Shown here in pieces: positions 27,386 through 37,151 of a DNA stretch of 64,000 bases. Each line of letters starts with the position of its first letter. Position 1 is the stretch's first letter. A program made the translations under genes and the position numbers. The stretch comes from Xanthocytophaga agilis (lineage in GTDB: Bacteria; Bacteroidota; Bacteroidia; Cytophagales; 172606-1), in contig NZ_JASJOU010000016.1 of assembly GCF_030068605.1 (NCBI RefSeq), positions 124,001-188,000 of the forward strand. The letters are read 5' to 3'. The notes beneath the pieces are model-generated. The model saw only the letters and a program-made list of their open reading frames with translations. It was not told the DNA's origin and made no database searches.

Positions 27386-28942
27386 ATGAAAATTCCTGCT
27401 CCTGAAAAAAAAATCATCTGGATAAGTATTGGTATTATTATAAAAACCATGTTTTACTTATATTTTTTCTCTACAGGAGTGGAGAAACATTCACCAGGAA
27501 GTTTGTACATCGAAACATTTGCAACTAAGTCCTATGTTCTTCCTATTGAGAATTTTTTAAAGTCTGGTAGCTATATAGAAGATGTTAATGAACCAGTCTC
27601 TCAATATATCCGAACACCAGGATATGGAATCTTTTATCTTGCGTTCAGACTTTTCAGCAATGAGCATACAGCTAAAAATTTACTTATCATCCTGCAGATT
27701 CTATTGAGTGGTATTTCTGTCTACTATCTTGCAATGACAGGCTACTACATCTATAAGTTTTCAGGCGTGTTCTATTGTATTTTTGGCATATATGCAGTAT
27801 CTGCCTTTGTAAGTATGTACGATGGTTTTCTTATATCCGAAAGCCTGGCTATAAGTTTCCTTATTTTCTCTCTTTATTCAATTATTAAACTTCTTTACCT
27901 GCCTGGTTCCTATCGGGATGTTTTGATAAAGCTTTTCTGGGCTGGTCTGTTTCTCATGTTAAGTACATTTATACGTCCAACAGCAGCCCCTTTATTCCTA
28001 TTGATTATACTGTTTGTAGTTGTTCGTCTCAAAACTTTGATGACAAAGCAGAAAATAATAGCAGCAATGATTTTCTTTGTTTCTATATTCGGGATTATTG
28101 AAACCAGTTGGCTGGTGCGCAATTATCTTGTTTCGGGACGTTTGATACCTTTCCAATACAATTCATGGATACATCGTACGGGTGATCCTGTTAAAGATGT
28201 GGAATATCATGCCTACCATTGGATACATACAGTTGGCGATAATAGCATTTTTTATGAGTACAATACACTCGCAGCGTGGTTCTTTGATTCTGGCTTTGCA
28301 GAAAAGAGTTATACACCTCCTCCTCATATCTACACCTCAGCATACAACATTGATTCCTTACAAATGGCAAAGAAAAAATTTCTGGCCTATCGAAATCGCT
28401 TTGGTGTATTTTCATCAGACCTTTCCATGTTTAAAAGCACACGCCGACATACAAATTCCGCAGATCTAACCAATGAAAAGAGCGAAGCAATAAAGCTGAA
28501 CCAGATTTTTACTCGATATATAGATACTTATCGTCATGAGAAGCCTTTTGATTTTTATATTTTAAACAACTTCCGCCTATTAAAAATATTTCTGGTGCAT
28601 AGTGGTACAGGCCAGCTCCCAATGCCATCACTCGCAGAAATGAAGCAAAATAAAGATTTCGTAAGTATATTCGTTAAGCTAAGTCAATCATTTCTCTACT
28701 GGTTTATTTTACTGGCAGGTATAGGAGGAGTGATAGTATGTATACTAAAAAGAAACCTTCAAAGTATTTTTCTTGCTCTTGTGGTAATATATGGGATTTC
28801 GATTTTCCCGTTCTTTGTAAAGATAATTGAAATACGTTTTATCTGCTTTGCGTACCCTTTTCTGGCGGCTTCTGCTGGAATTTGTCTGACTTATGTAGTA
28901 AAACGGAAGCAAATGAATTTGATATACAGCAAAAACCAGTAA
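27386..28942 (+). CDS. multi-pass membrane glycosyltransferase-like protein
   Basis: The protein is 518 aa with about ten hydrophobic segments (IIWISIGIIIKTMFYLYFF at the start, YWFILLAGIGGVIVCIL and FICFAYPFLAASAGICLTYVV at the end). A long soluble insert with acidic and aromatic residues lies at about 255-425. The layout resembles GT39/ArnT-type polyprenyl-phosphate sugar transferases, and the early PVSQYIRTPGYGIFYL segment resembles their first loop. Followed 29 nt later by a GT4 glycosyltransferase, suggesting joint work on a surface glycan. The family call is moderate. Confidence 0.65.
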   Translation: MKIPAPEKKIIWISIGIIIKTMFYLYFFSTGVEKHSPGSLYIETFATKSYVLPIENFLKSGSYIEDVNEPVSQYIRTPGYGIFYLAFRLFSNEHTAKNLLIILQILLSGISVYYLAMTGYYIYKFSGVFYCIFGIYAVSAFVSMYDGFLISESLAISFLIFSLYSIIKLLYLPGSYRDVLIKLFWAGLFLMLSTFIRPTAAPLFLLIILFVVVRLKTLMTKQKIIAAMIFFVSIFGIIETSWLVRNYLVSGRLIPFQYNSWIHRTGDPVKDVEYHAYHWIHTVGDNSIFYEYNTLAAWFFDSGFAEKSYTPPPHIYTSAYNIDSLQMAKKKFLAYRNRFGVFSSDLSMFKSTRRHTNSADLTNEKSEAIKLNQIFTRYIDTYRHEKPFDFYILNNFRLLKIFLVHSGTGQLPMPSLAEMKQNKDFVSIFVKLSQSFLYWFILLAGIGGVIVCILKRNLQSIFLALVVIYGISIFPFFVKIIEIRFICFAYPFLAASAGICLTYVVKRKQMNLIYSKNQ

Positions 28943-28971
28943 ATATTTCAGTAGTATTTTCTAAAAACAGA

Positions 28972-30096
28972 ATGTCAAAAATACGAATTACTTATATTCT
29001 GTCGAATATTAATAAAGCATTAGCTTTCGAATGGATAGCCCAGTATCTGGACAAAGAAAAGTTTGATCTAAGTTTTATACTGCTTAATCCAGGAGATTCT
29101 GTGCTAGAACGTTTTCTTACTGAGCACAAAACACCTTTTATTCGTATTTCCTATCATGGCAAAAAAGATTTGCCGGGAGCTATATCTCAAATTCGGCAAT
29201 TCTTAAAAAAAAATCAAATACAGATAATACACTGTCACCTATTTGATGCAAATATTGCGGGACTTATCGCTGCAAGATTAGCAGGCATTCAAAAACGTAT
29301 TTTTACCAGACATCATGCTACATTTCACCACCAATACTTCCCACGTGCAGTTTGGTATGATCGCTTCATTAACTGGATGGCATCAGATATAATCGCTATT
29401 AGCGAAAATGTAAAACAAGTGCTAATCGAAAAAGAGAAGGTAGATCCACACAAGATTACCCTAATCCATCATGGGTTTGAATTGGAAAAGTTCAGAGAGA
29501 CTTCAGAGGAGAAAATAACTCAGTTAAAGGATAAATATAGAACGATAGGCAAGTATCCCGTAATTGGGGTTATATCTAGGTATTTTGAATTAAAAGGTAT
29601 CCAATATATTATTCCGGCATTTAAAGCATTGCTTGATTTCTATCCCAATGCCCATCTGGTGCTGGCCAATGCCAATGGAAATTATAAACAGGAGATTGAG
29701 CAATTATTACAAACACTTCCATCTAATAGCTACACAGAGATCCCATTTGAAGAAGATTTGTTTTCTCTCTATCAAATCTTTGACATTTTTATTCATGTAT
29801 CTATTACTACAGATATTGAAGCATTTGGACAAACCTATGTAGAAGCGTTGGTAGCAGGAATCCCTTCTGTTTTTACTCTTTCCGGGGTAGCTGCAGAATT
29901 TATTCAGGACGGCAACAACGCATTGGTTGTTCCTTTTAAGAATAGTGATGCCATTACAGCTGCATGTAAAAAAATACTAGCTGACCCTAACCTTCAGAAG
30001 ACACTGATTGAAAATGGCATAAAAAGTGTACAGGAGCGATTTGCATTAAAACAGATGATCTCTAAACTAGAGAGTCTCTATCTAAAAGATTTCTGA
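28972..30096 (+). CDS. GT4-family glycosyltransferase
   Basis: From ATG 28972 the protein is 374 aa with a GT-B fold. The N-terminal half has ITYILSNINKALAFEWIAQYL and IIHCHLFDANIAGLIAARLAG. The C-terminal half has VIGVISRYFELKGIQYII and the donor site segment EAFGQTYVEALVAGIPSVF with the family's two glutamates about eight residues apart. It adds a sugar from a nucleotide donor to a lipid-linked or surface glycan in the cytoplasm. The ORF is open further upstream into the preceding gene, but this ATG fits the family start. Confidence 0.88.
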   Translation: MSKIRITYILSNINKALAFEWIAQYLDKEKFDLSFILLNPGDSVLERFLTEHKTPFIRISYHGKKDLPGAISQIRQFLKKNQIQIIHCHLFDANIAGLIAARLAGIQKRIFTRHHATFHHQYFPRAVWYDRFINWMASDIIAISENVKQVLIEKEKVDPHKITLIHHGFELEKFRETSEEKITQLKDKYRTIGKYPVIGVISRYFELKGIQYIIPAFKALLDFYPNAHLVLANANGNYKQEIEQLLQTLPSNSYTEIPFEEDLFSLYQIFDIFIHVSITTDIEAFGQTYVEALVAGIPSVFTLSGVAAEFIQDGNNALVVPFKNSDAITAACKKILADPNLQKTLIENGIKSVQERFALKQMISKLESLYLKDF

Positions 30097-30110
30097 TAAG
30101 CTAGTACACT

Positions 30111-31214
30111 TTACTTCTCAATCTCAAACATTCGCACATCGGTAGCCAGTGAAGCAAAGATCTGACGACTTCGCTCAGGACGAGCATCTGTTATAAATAG
30201 TTGTCCAAATGTCTGATTGGTAATCATTTCAATGAGCTTGTTGATCCGAAGATCATCCAGCTTATCAAAGATGTCATCTAGTAATAATAAAGGTTTTGAG
30301 CCTTTTTCTTTCTGTAGGATTTCAAACTGAGCCAGCTTTAGCGCAATAACAAACGACTTTTGCTGACCCTGTGATCCAAATTTCTTTAGAGCATAGCGAC
30401 TTATTTCAAATACAAAATCATCTTTATGTATTCCTTTGGTTGTGCGCTGCAACTGTAAATCCCGTTTCATAGCAAAGGAATAGTCATATTTGAAGCTGCT
30501 TTCAAACAACTCCGATTCATAAATAAGATCTACCTCTTCACGGCTTTCGCTAATAAATGCATAGTATTTTTGTACCAGTGGCACAAAACTCTGGATAAAC
30601 TGATGGCGTTTCTGATGTATAATATCTCCCAAAGGCAAAAGTTGGGTATCAAATGTTTCCAGAAGGTCTTTGTCAAAGTAGTTGCGTTCATAAAATTGTT
30701 TAAGCAAACTATTCCGGTGCTTCATTACACTGTTGTACTGCATCAAGGTATCCAGATACTTATGATCCAGTTGAGATAGCATATTATCAAAAAACTTGCG
30801 ACGTAGCTCACTGGTATCCCGGATCAGATCTGTGTCATCAGGAGAGATAAGTACAACAGGGAATCTTCCAATATGCTCACTTAACCGCTCATAGGCCTTT
30901 TTATCCAGCATCACTACTTTTCGGCTTCCGATTTTCAGACTACAAGTTACCTGCTGCCCTCTGGCAGATGTCTCACCAGAAGATGTTTCTTTAAACACAC
31001 CATCAATCATAAAAAACTCTGCACCATGCCGGATACATTGTGCATCTGTCTGGCTAAAAGCACTTTTGGTTAGTGCCAACATATAAATCGCATCCAGCAG
31101 ACTGGTTTTTCCACTGCCATTTATACCAACTATACCATTGACCGAAGGGCTAAGGGTAAGAGAAAGTTCTTCGTGATTCTTAAAATTAAGTAGCTGTATT
31201 CGCTCAAGGTACAT
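30111..31214 (-). CDS. recF: RecF recombination protein
   Basis: The protein is 367 aa, the family's size. It starts MYLERIQLLNFKNHEELSL, has Walker A GINGSGKTSLLDAIYML at about 31-47, the SPDDTDLIRDTSELRRKFFD segment, the ABC-like signature FGSQGQQKSFVIALKL at about 283 and Walker B PLLLLDDIFDKLD. RecF loads RecA at gapped DNA with RecO and RecR. It is convergent with the GT4 gene, with 14 nt between them. Confidence 0.95.
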   Translation of the reverse strand: MYLERIQLLNFKNHEELSLTLSPSVNGIVGINGSGKTSLLDAIYMLALTKSAFSQTDAQCIRHGAEFFMIDGVFKETSSGETSARGQQVTCSLKIGSRKVVMLDKKAYERLSEHIGRFPVVLISPDDTDLIRDTSELRRKFFDNMLSQLDHKYLDTLMQYNSVMKHRNSLLKQFYERNYFDKDLLETFDTQLLPLGDIIHQKRHQFIQSFVPLVQKYYAFISESREEVDLIYESELFESSFKYDYSFAMKRDLQLQRTTKGIHKDDFVFEISRYALKKFGSQGQQKSFVIALKLAQFEILQKEKGSKPLLLLDDIFDKLDDLRINKLIEMITNQTFGQLFITDARPERSRQIFASLATDVRMFEIEK

Positions 31215-31541
31215 ATTCCAAACTATAGATTCTGAGTCAGAAGAGATGTCCTGTACATCCCTGTTGCTGAATAGGTTTCCAAAATACTATCTTTTTCTTT
31301 ATCCCACTTCTTCTGTTGTGCACTTTTGTCTTTTTTCTATCATCTTTCGCGTATAAACATTTTTTGTGTATTTTCGCAGGGCTATTGGAAATCGGTGTCA
31401 GGTTTCCACAAAAAGCCTCTATTTCTCCTGAAATACCCTTTTTTAAAACAGTGTACCAAATTACCTGCTTTAAACTAGTAAAGGAGTGATTCCATTTAGT
31501 TAGTAATTTGCACAATTTGCTCATCTACTTATTTATTAAAT
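31215..31541. other. noncoding spacer between recF and pdhA
   Basis: A 327-base spacer upstream of two divergent genes. A 95-codon minus-strand ORF (31237-31524) crosses it, but it has a basic, low-complexity sequence and no family resemblance, so I treat it as chance. The region near 31490-31540 is AT-rich and should hold the pdhA promoter. Confidence 0.4.
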
Positions 31542-32654
31542 ATGGCAGTTAAAGAAACAAAGGCAGCGAAAGCTAAAACAAACGAAGCATCCAAGAAAAA
31601 AGACCCTTTGGCAACAGTAAGTGAAGGGGCTGCAAAAGCAAAAAGCAATGGTGCAAAAAAAGCAAAAGCGTCATACCCTCGGGAAACATATATGTACTGG
31701 TATGAAAGCATGCAATTGATGCGGAAGTTTGAAGAAAAAGCAGGGCAGTTATACGGACAACAAAAGATTCGTGGATTTTGTCATTTGTATATTGGTCAGG
31801 AAGCATGTGCGGCAGGAGCAGTATCTGCTTTAGAAAAAGGAGACAAATACATTACAGCATATCGTGACCATGCTCATCCGCTGGCACTGGGCACAAGCCC
31901 TAATGCAGTAATGGCGGAGTTGTTTGCAAAGGCTACTGGTATTTCTAAAGGAAAAGGTGGTTCTATGCACATATTTGATAAAAGTGTAGGATTTGTTGGT
32001 GGACATGGTATTGTAGGTGGACAGATTCCTTTGGGTGCAGGTATTGCATTTGCAGAAAAATATCAGGGAACCAAAAACCTGTGTATCTGCTATATGGGAG
32101 ACGGTGCTGTACGTCAGGGAGCTTTGCATGAGGCCTTTAACATGGCAATGCTGTGGAAATTACCTGTTATTTTCTGTATTGAAAATAATGGATATGCAAT
32201 GGGTACTTCTGTATCCCGTACTTCTAATGTAACAGATCTTTACACATTGGGTGAAGCCTATGATATGCCGGCTGAGCCAGTAAACGGTATGGATGTAGAA
32301 GCTGTACATGATGCGATTTCCCGTGCTGCTGACCGTGCCCGTAGTGGCGAAGGTCCAACCTTACTGGAACTACGTACGTATCGTTACAAAGGACACTCCA
32401 TGTCTGATCCTCAGAAATACCGTACACGAGAAGAAGTAGAACAGTGGCGCTTACAAGATCCAATCGAACTGGTAAAGAAAACCATTCTGGATAACAAAAT
32501 GGCAACTGAAGAAGATCTGAATGCTATTGATGAGAAGATCAAAGAACAGGTAGATGAATCTGTACGTTTTGCAGAAGAGTCTCCATATCCAGATCCATCT
32601 GAAGCATTCAAAGATGTATATGCAGAGCCAAACTATCCATTTATAATGGACTAA
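31542..32654 (+). CDS. pdhA: pyruvate dehydrogenase E1 component, alpha subunit
   Basis: The protein is 370 aa. The thiamine diphosphate motif GDGAVRQGALHEAFNMAMLW...IENNGYAMGTS (GDG to NN) is intact, and phosphorylation-loop residues YRYKGHSMSDPQKYRTREE are conserved. With the beta subunit it decarboxylates pyruvate and passes acetyl groups to E2. The first 44 residues form an unusual Lys/Ala-rich, low-complexity extension (KETKAAKAKTNEASKKKDP) before the family start YPRETYMYWYESM. No beta subunit or E2 gene lies in the window, so the complex is encoded at scattered loci. Confidence 0.93.
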   Translation: MAVKETKAAKAKTNEASKKKDPLATVSEGAAKAKSNGAKKAKASYPRETYMYWYESMQLMRKFEEKAGQLYGQQKIRGFCHLYIGQEACAAGAVSALEKGDKYITAYRDHAHPLALGTSPNAVMAELFAKATGISKGKGGSMHIFDKSVGFVGGHGIVGGQIPLGAGIAFAEKYQGTKNLCICYMGDGAVRQGALHEAFNMAMLWKLPVIFCIENNGYAMGTSVSRTSNVTDLYTLGEAYDMPAEPVNGMDVEAVHDAISRAADRARSGEGPTLLELRTYRYKGHSMSDPQKYRTREEVEQWRLQDPIELVKKTILDNKMATEEDLNAIDEKIKEQVDESVRFAEESPYPDPSEAFKDVYAEPNYPFIMD

Positions 32655-32675
32655 CAATACTTGGGTTAAGAATCG

Positions 32676-32703
32676 AAAAGCCTCCATTGCTGGAGGCTTT
32701 TTT
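32676..32703 (+). terminator. terminator of pdhA
   Basis: AAAAGCCTCCA / TGGAGGCTTTTTT hairpin with T-run, 22 nt after the stop. Confidence 0.9.
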
Positions 32704-32838
32704 AATTGGTAAACTCTGCGATTTGAAAACGTATAGCTTTTATAGCCAATAGTTGAAGCAGATAATTAATAACAGGATATATTCAATTTGGGAAGTCACA
32801 AAGGATACAATTTACTTTGTACTATTATTTCATGAACT

Positions 32839-34890
32839 TTGTTGACTCTTTTACAGTCTGATAGGAAAAGAGATTTTATTTCAGATTCAAGAATCATATA
32901 TATACCTTTTTATTCATTGAAAAAACTTATTCTTCTTTCCAGGCTTATTTGTCAGATGGGCTGGAGAGCTTTTCTATTTCGTGTTTCCTATGAAGTAAAG
33001 AAACGTAGTGGATGGCTGCAAAGAACTTTTCCAACGAATGTTCCCTTTACTGCATTCACTACACTGGAAGGCTGGCAAGGCCAACCTGTACATTTTTTCT
33101 TCCCTTCCAGAGAAGCCTTAGTACACATAAAAAAGGATTCAGTTTTAGATGAAAATACACTGGAATCGCTTTCGGTAGAGAATGAATTGATTGATACAGG
33201 CCATGTTCCCTTTTTCAATGCAAGTTTTCAATACCTGGGAAAAGACTATAACTGGCTAACTCATCCTGAAACAAAGTATCAGTATTCACCTATACAACAC
33301 TGGTCTACCATACGGGAACTTGACCCTAAGATTGGCGATATCAAGTTTGTATGGGAAAAGTCACGCTTTGCCTACTTATATCCTGTGATCCGGTATGACT
33401 TCCATACACAAATAGATCGGGCAGCATTTGTATTCCATGAAATAGAAGACTGGATTGAAAAAAATCCTCTGAATTGTGGTCCTAACTATGTATGTAGTCA
33501 GGAAACTTCGTTGCGGATTCTAAACTGGACGTTTGCTCTTCATTATTACAAAAACTCACCTGAACTTACGGAAGATCGGTTCCAGACCATCCTTCACTCT
33601 ATTTACTGGCAAGCCCAGCATGTGGCAGCAAATATAGATTTTTCCAGAATTGCTGTCCGGAACAATCACGCCATCACAGAATGTCTGGGACTATACCTGG
33701 TAGGCTTGCTGTATCCTTTCTTTCCGGAAAGTGCAGAATGGCGAAAAAATGGAAAACAATGGCTTACAGAAGAAGGTTTATATCAGATCTATGAAGATGG
33801 ATCGTACTTGCAGTTCTCCATGAATTATCATCGGGTAACAATGCAGTTGTTTACCTGGGCATTTATTCTGGCAGAACGCAATGGAGATCGTTTTGAGGAT
33901 AAACTGTATGACAGAGTATATAAATCGCTGAATCTGTTATACCAACACCAGGATACTGTTACTGGGCACTTACCCAACTATGGGGCAAATGATGGCGCAT
34001 TATTCTTCAGACTCAATTCGTGTACCTATCGAGATTATCGTCCACAGTTGAACGCACTATACTACTTCTTTCATCAAAAGCCCTTGTATGTGAATGGTAT
34101 CTGGGAAGAAGATATATTCTGGTATGGACTCCAAGGACAGAGAAAACAAACATTTTTTTTTCCTGCATTTACCAAAGACCAAAGTTTTGCTTCACCATTA
34201 GCTCTGGACAAAAATTCAGGCAGACAAACGGGTTTCTATGTACTGCGTGATCCAGACAAGTTTGCATCTGTTCGGTGTGGCAATCATCCTGACCGCCCAT
34301 CACAAGCAGATAATCTGCACATAGATATTTGGTATAAGGGTATTAACCTGATGCGGGATGCAGGATCGTATAAGTACAATACAGAACCAGGCTTGCTAAA
34401 ATATTTTATGGGAACAGCCTCTCACAATACCATTCAACTGGGAGATCTGGATCAGATGTTGAAAGGAGGACGCTTTATATGGTATTACTGGAGTCAGGCT
34501 GCAGGAGCAACGTTGACAGATCAGGAAGATCGTATTGTATTTGAAGGAAAAGTTCATGTATATCAACAAGTTCATTCAAAGATTTTTCACCATCGGAAAA
34601 TCGTCCAGTATAAGAATGAGCCCCGTTGGGAGATAGAAGATACCTTACTTCTGCCAGAAGAGATCAAACAGAAGAATCTTCCAGTATATCAACGCTGGCA
34701 TCTACATCCGGATTTTGAGACTCAGGGCTGGAAGATTGTGTGTGAAGGCAAGAATGGAAATTCTATTGTTCTCCAAACCAAAGACGGCTGGTATTCTTCT
34801 TTTTATGGAGTCAAAGAACCCGTAACTGAATGGTATTACGAAAACAAAGAAGGTTATTTCAAAACAACTATTCTTTATATAAAGTCCTAA
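32839..34890 (+). CDS. heparinase II/III-family protein
   Basis: The frame is 683 codons. The sequence has the two parts of the family: an alpha/alpha toroid (LNWTFALHYYKNSPEL, NNHAITECLGLYLVGLLYPFF, YEDGSYLQFSMNYHRVTMQ) and a C-terminal beta-sandwich (DNLHIDIWYKGINLMRDAGSYKYN, ASHNTIQLGDLDQM). Such proteins are polysaccharide lyases or act in exopolysaccharide synthesis. There is no signal peptide, which fits the second type. The start is uncertain: TTG 32839 and TTG 32917 precede ATG 32956 (MGWRAFLFRVSYEVKKRSG), which matches the family's N-terminal motif. No polysaccharide cluster is adjacent. Confidence 0.82.
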   Translation: MLTLLQSDRKRDFISDSRIIYIPFYSLKKLILLSRLICQMGWRAFLFRVSYEVKKRSGWLQRTFPTNVPFTAFTTLEGWQGQPVHFFFPSREALVHIKKDSVLDENTLESLSVENELIDTGHVPFFNASFQYLGKDYNWLTHPETKYQYSPIQHWSTIRELDPKIGDIKFVWEKSRFAYLYPVIRYDFHTQIDRAAFVFHEIEDWIEKNPLNCGPNYVCSQETSLRILNWTFALHYYKNSPELTEDRFQTILHSIYWQAQHVAANIDFSRIAVRNNHAITECLGLYLVGLLYPFFPESAEWRKNGKQWLTEEGLYQIYEDGSYLQFSMNYHRVTMQLFTWAFILAERNGDRFEDKLYDRVYKSLNLLYQHQDTVTGHLPNYGANDGALFFRLNSCTYRDYRPQLNALYYFFHQKPLYVNGIWEEDIFWYGLQGQRKQTFFFPAFTKDQSFASPLALDKNSGRQTGFYVLRDPDKFASVRCGNHPDRPSQADNLHIDIWYKGINLMRDAGSYKYNTEPGLLKYFMGTASHNTIQLGDLDQMLKGGRFIWYYWSQAAGATLTDQEDRIVFEGKVHVYQQVHSKIFHHRKIVQYKNEPRWEIEDTLLLPEEIKQKNLPVYQRWHLHPDFETQGWKIVCEGKNGNSIVLQTKDGWYSSFYGVKEPVTEWYYENKEGYFKTTILYIKS

Positions 34891-34918
34891 TCCTCTGCCC
34901 GGGATTAGGCTTTTTTTC
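34886..34918 (+). terminator. terminator overlapping the heparinase-like stop codon
   Basis: CCTAATCC / GGATTAGG stem followed by CTTTTTTT. The gene's TAA stop lies in the left arm of the stem. Confidence 0.8.
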
Positions 34919-34926
34919 TAACAGGA

Positions 34927-35112
34927 CTATATTACACCTCTCTTGAGATAATCTCTCACCGCATCAGGAGAAGTACCCACCTTGTCAACAGCCATTTGCA
35001 ACTTCTCATAGTTGCACCCCAATTCTACACACCACTTGATGACCTGCCAGGTGTTGGATAGATCAATATCACTTGAAATGAATGGGCGAATTCTATTCAT
35101 AGCTTTTTTCAT
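34927..35112 (-). CDS. DUF3606-like small protein
   Basis: From ATG 35112 the product is 61 aa. The C-terminal two thirds match the DUF3606 pattern: a short strand SSDIDLSNTWQVIKWCVELG, then YEKLQMAVDKVGTSPDAVRDYL. These small proteins are of unknown function, often found with stress genes. A GTG at 35124 would add four residues. It is preceded by an 18-bp palindrome shared with the NACHT operon at 51.7 kb. Confidence 0.75.
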   Translation of the reverse strand: MKKAMNRIRPFISSDIDLSNTWQVIKWCVELGCNYEKLQMAVDKVGTSPDAVRDYLKRGVI

Positions 35113-35174
35113 GATTGATAACACCTCTGTTTTTGTAGATTAAAAATGAGCATCAAACAAGCACATTTTCAATG

Positions 35175-35201
35175 CCTTGTCAATACCCCTAAAGGGGTAT
35201 T
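35175..35201 (-). promoter_or_regulatory. palindromic site upstream of the DUF3606 gene
   Basis: On the plus strand AATACCCCT-AA-AGGGGTATT is a perfect 9-bp dyad (35182-35201). It is preceded by CCTTGTC, so on the minus strand it reads ...GGTATTGACAAGG, where TTG may be the -33 element. The same 13 bases CCTTGTCAATACC occur at 51721-51733 upstream of the NACHT operon. Confidence 0.55.
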
Positions 35202-35394
35202 TTCTTATTTTCGCCTTATTAAAGCGTTATTATCATATTTATTTGTTACACCTAGTCTATATGCAATCAAAAAACATTGTACTTTGTAATTCTCCCATAG
35301 AATATTTCCAATAATTCTATCTATACTTGTATCTATCGACATATATGTGATCCATTATTATTCACTTTTCAATCTTTATTGCATTACCTGAATT

Positions 35395-37110
35395 ATGGAA
35401 AAGAAACTTCGTTCTCAGCAGTGGTTTGGAAAAAAAGGCAAAGATGGTTTTATATACCGGGCTTGGATGAAAAATCAGGGTATCCCACATGATGAATTTG
35501 AAGGAAAACCTGTAATTGGCATCTGTAATACCTGGTCTGAGTTGACCCCATGCAATGGACATTTTCGGGAGTTGGCAGAATCTGTTAAAAAAGGCGTATG
35601 GGAAGCAGGCGGTTTTCCTGTGGAATTTCCTGTCACATCATTGGGAGAAACGCTGATTAAACCAACGGCTATGCTTTACAGGAACCTGGCCAGCATGGAT
35701 GTAGAAGAATCCATTCGTGCCAATCCGATAGATGGTGTGGTACTGATGTGTGGTTGTGATAAGACTACTCCTTCCCTGATTATGGGTGCCTGTAGTGTAG
35801 ATATCCCCACATTGGTAATATCAGGAGGCCCTATGATGAAAGGACGCTGGAGAGGTAAATATATTGGTACTTCGGATGTATGGCACATGGCCGAGCAGTA
35901 CAAAACCGGAGATCTGTCGCAGGAAGAATTTGTCGAGGCCGAAGCTTGTATGGCTCGAACACCAGGGCACTGTGCTGTAATGGGTACAGCGTCTACAATG
36001 GCATCCATGGTTGAAGCGCTGGGTTTATCTCTGCCTAATAATGCTTCGATTCCGGCAGCAGACTCCCGCAGAAAGGTATTAGCACATCTTTCCGGAAGAC
36101 GTATTGTAGATATGGTTCGTGAAGAGATGTATCTGTCTAAGATACTTACCCGCGAAGCATTTGAAAATGCCATTATTGTCAATGCCGCTATAGGCGGTTC
36201 AACCAACTTTGTGATACACCTACTGGCAATTGCCGGACGTATTGGAGTAGACTTAAAACTGGATGACTTTGATGCATTGTCACATGATATTCCATTGATT
36301 GCCAATATTCAGCCTTCAGGAGAACATTTTATGGAGGACCTGTATTATTCCGGAGGACTCCCTGCAGTGATTAAAGAACTGGAATCACTGATTCGAAAAG
36401 ATGCACTGACGGTGAATGGAAAAACAATGTGGGAAAATTGTAACGCAGCCCCTTGCTACGATCGAGATGTAGTTGGTACACTGGAAAATCCCTTTAAACC
36501 TCAGTCAGGAATGGCAGTAGTGAAAGGTAACCTGGCAATCAATGGAGCTGTAATTAAACCATCGGCTGCCACTCCTGCCCTGATGACTCATCGGGGTAAA
36601 GCAGTAGTGTTCGAAAACATTGAAGACTATCATGCCCGTGTAGACGACCCAGATCTAGATATTGATGCAAACTCGATTATGGTGTTAAAAAACGTAGGTC
36701 CGAAAGGTTATCCGGGTATGGCAGAAGTAGGAAATATGACTCTACCCAAGAAGCTACTCGAACAAGGTGTTACAGATATGGTACGCATTTCGGATGGTCG
36801 TATGAGTGGTACAGGATATGGTACAGTGGTATTACATGTTTCTCCGGAAGCTTCGGCAGGTGGTACACTGGCATTGGTACAAAATGGAGATTGGATCTCA
36901 CTGGATGTACCAAATCGTAGCCTTCATCTGGAAGTATCCGATGAGGAGCTGGCAGAACGTCGCCGCGAATGGGAATCGCAATTACGTGCTCAACCACCTC
37001 GGGGCTACGTAAATCTGTATATTCAGCATGTAGAGCAAGCACATTTGGGAGCAGATATGGATTTTCTGAAAGGTAAGTCGGGCAGTGTGGTTACACGTGA
37101 TTCTCATTGA
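35395..37110 (+). CDS. IlvD/Edd-family dehydratase, probably a sugar-acid dehydratase
   Basis: The protein is 571 aa. Iron-sulfur ligands of the family are visible: ICNTWSELTPCNGH, LMCGCDKTTPSLIMG and a third cysteine in ARTPGHCAVMGTAS. The C-terminus has SDGRMSGTGYGTVVLHVSPEA. The N-terminal KKGKDGFIYRAWMKNQG segment is typical of L-arabinonate/xylonate-type dehydratases rather than the valine-pathway IlvD. It would remove water from an aldonic acid to give a 2-keto-3-deoxy acid. No pathway partners are adjacent; the ABM-domain gene lies just downstream. Confidence 0.85.
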   Translation: MEKKLRSQQWFGKKGKDGFIYRAWMKNQGIPHDEFEGKPVIGICNTWSELTPCNGHFRELAESVKKGVWEAGGFPVEFPVTSLGETLIKPTAMLYRNLASMDVEESIRANPIDGVVLMCGCDKTTPSLIMGACSVDIPTLVISGGPMMKGRWRGKYIGTSDVWHMAEQYKTGDLSQEEFVEAEACMARTPGHCAVMGTASTMASMVEALGLSLPNNASIPAADSRRKVLAHLSGRRIVDMVREEMYLSKILTREAFENAIIVNAAIGGSTNFVIHLLAIAGRIGVDLKLDDFDALSHDIPLIANIQPSGEHFMEDLYYSGGLPAVIKELESLIRKDALTVNGKTMWENCNAAPCYDRDVVGTLENPFKPQSGMAVVKGNLAINGAVIKPSAATPALMTHRGKAVVFENIEDYHARVDDPDLDIDANSIMVLKNVGPKGYPGMAEVGNMTLPKKLLEQGVTDMVRISDGRMSGTGYGTVVLHVSPEASAGGTLALVQNGDWISLDVPNRSLHLEVSDEELAERRREWESQLRAQPPRGYVNLYIQHVEQAHLGADMDFLKGKSGSVVTRDSH

Positions 37111-37151
37111 TTTATATAATCAAATGCAAAATATCTAGATTAATCTCTTTT

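Noticed and set aside
31237-31524. 95-codon minus-strand ORF upstream of recF
   Set aside because: Basic low-complexity sequence, no family resemblance, lies in the promoter space of two divergent genes; taken as chance.
35676-36305. 209-codon ORF on the minus strand within the dehydratase gene
   Set aside because: Shadow of the IlvD/Edd gene on the other strand, whose conserved cysteine motifs lie in the plus-strand frame.
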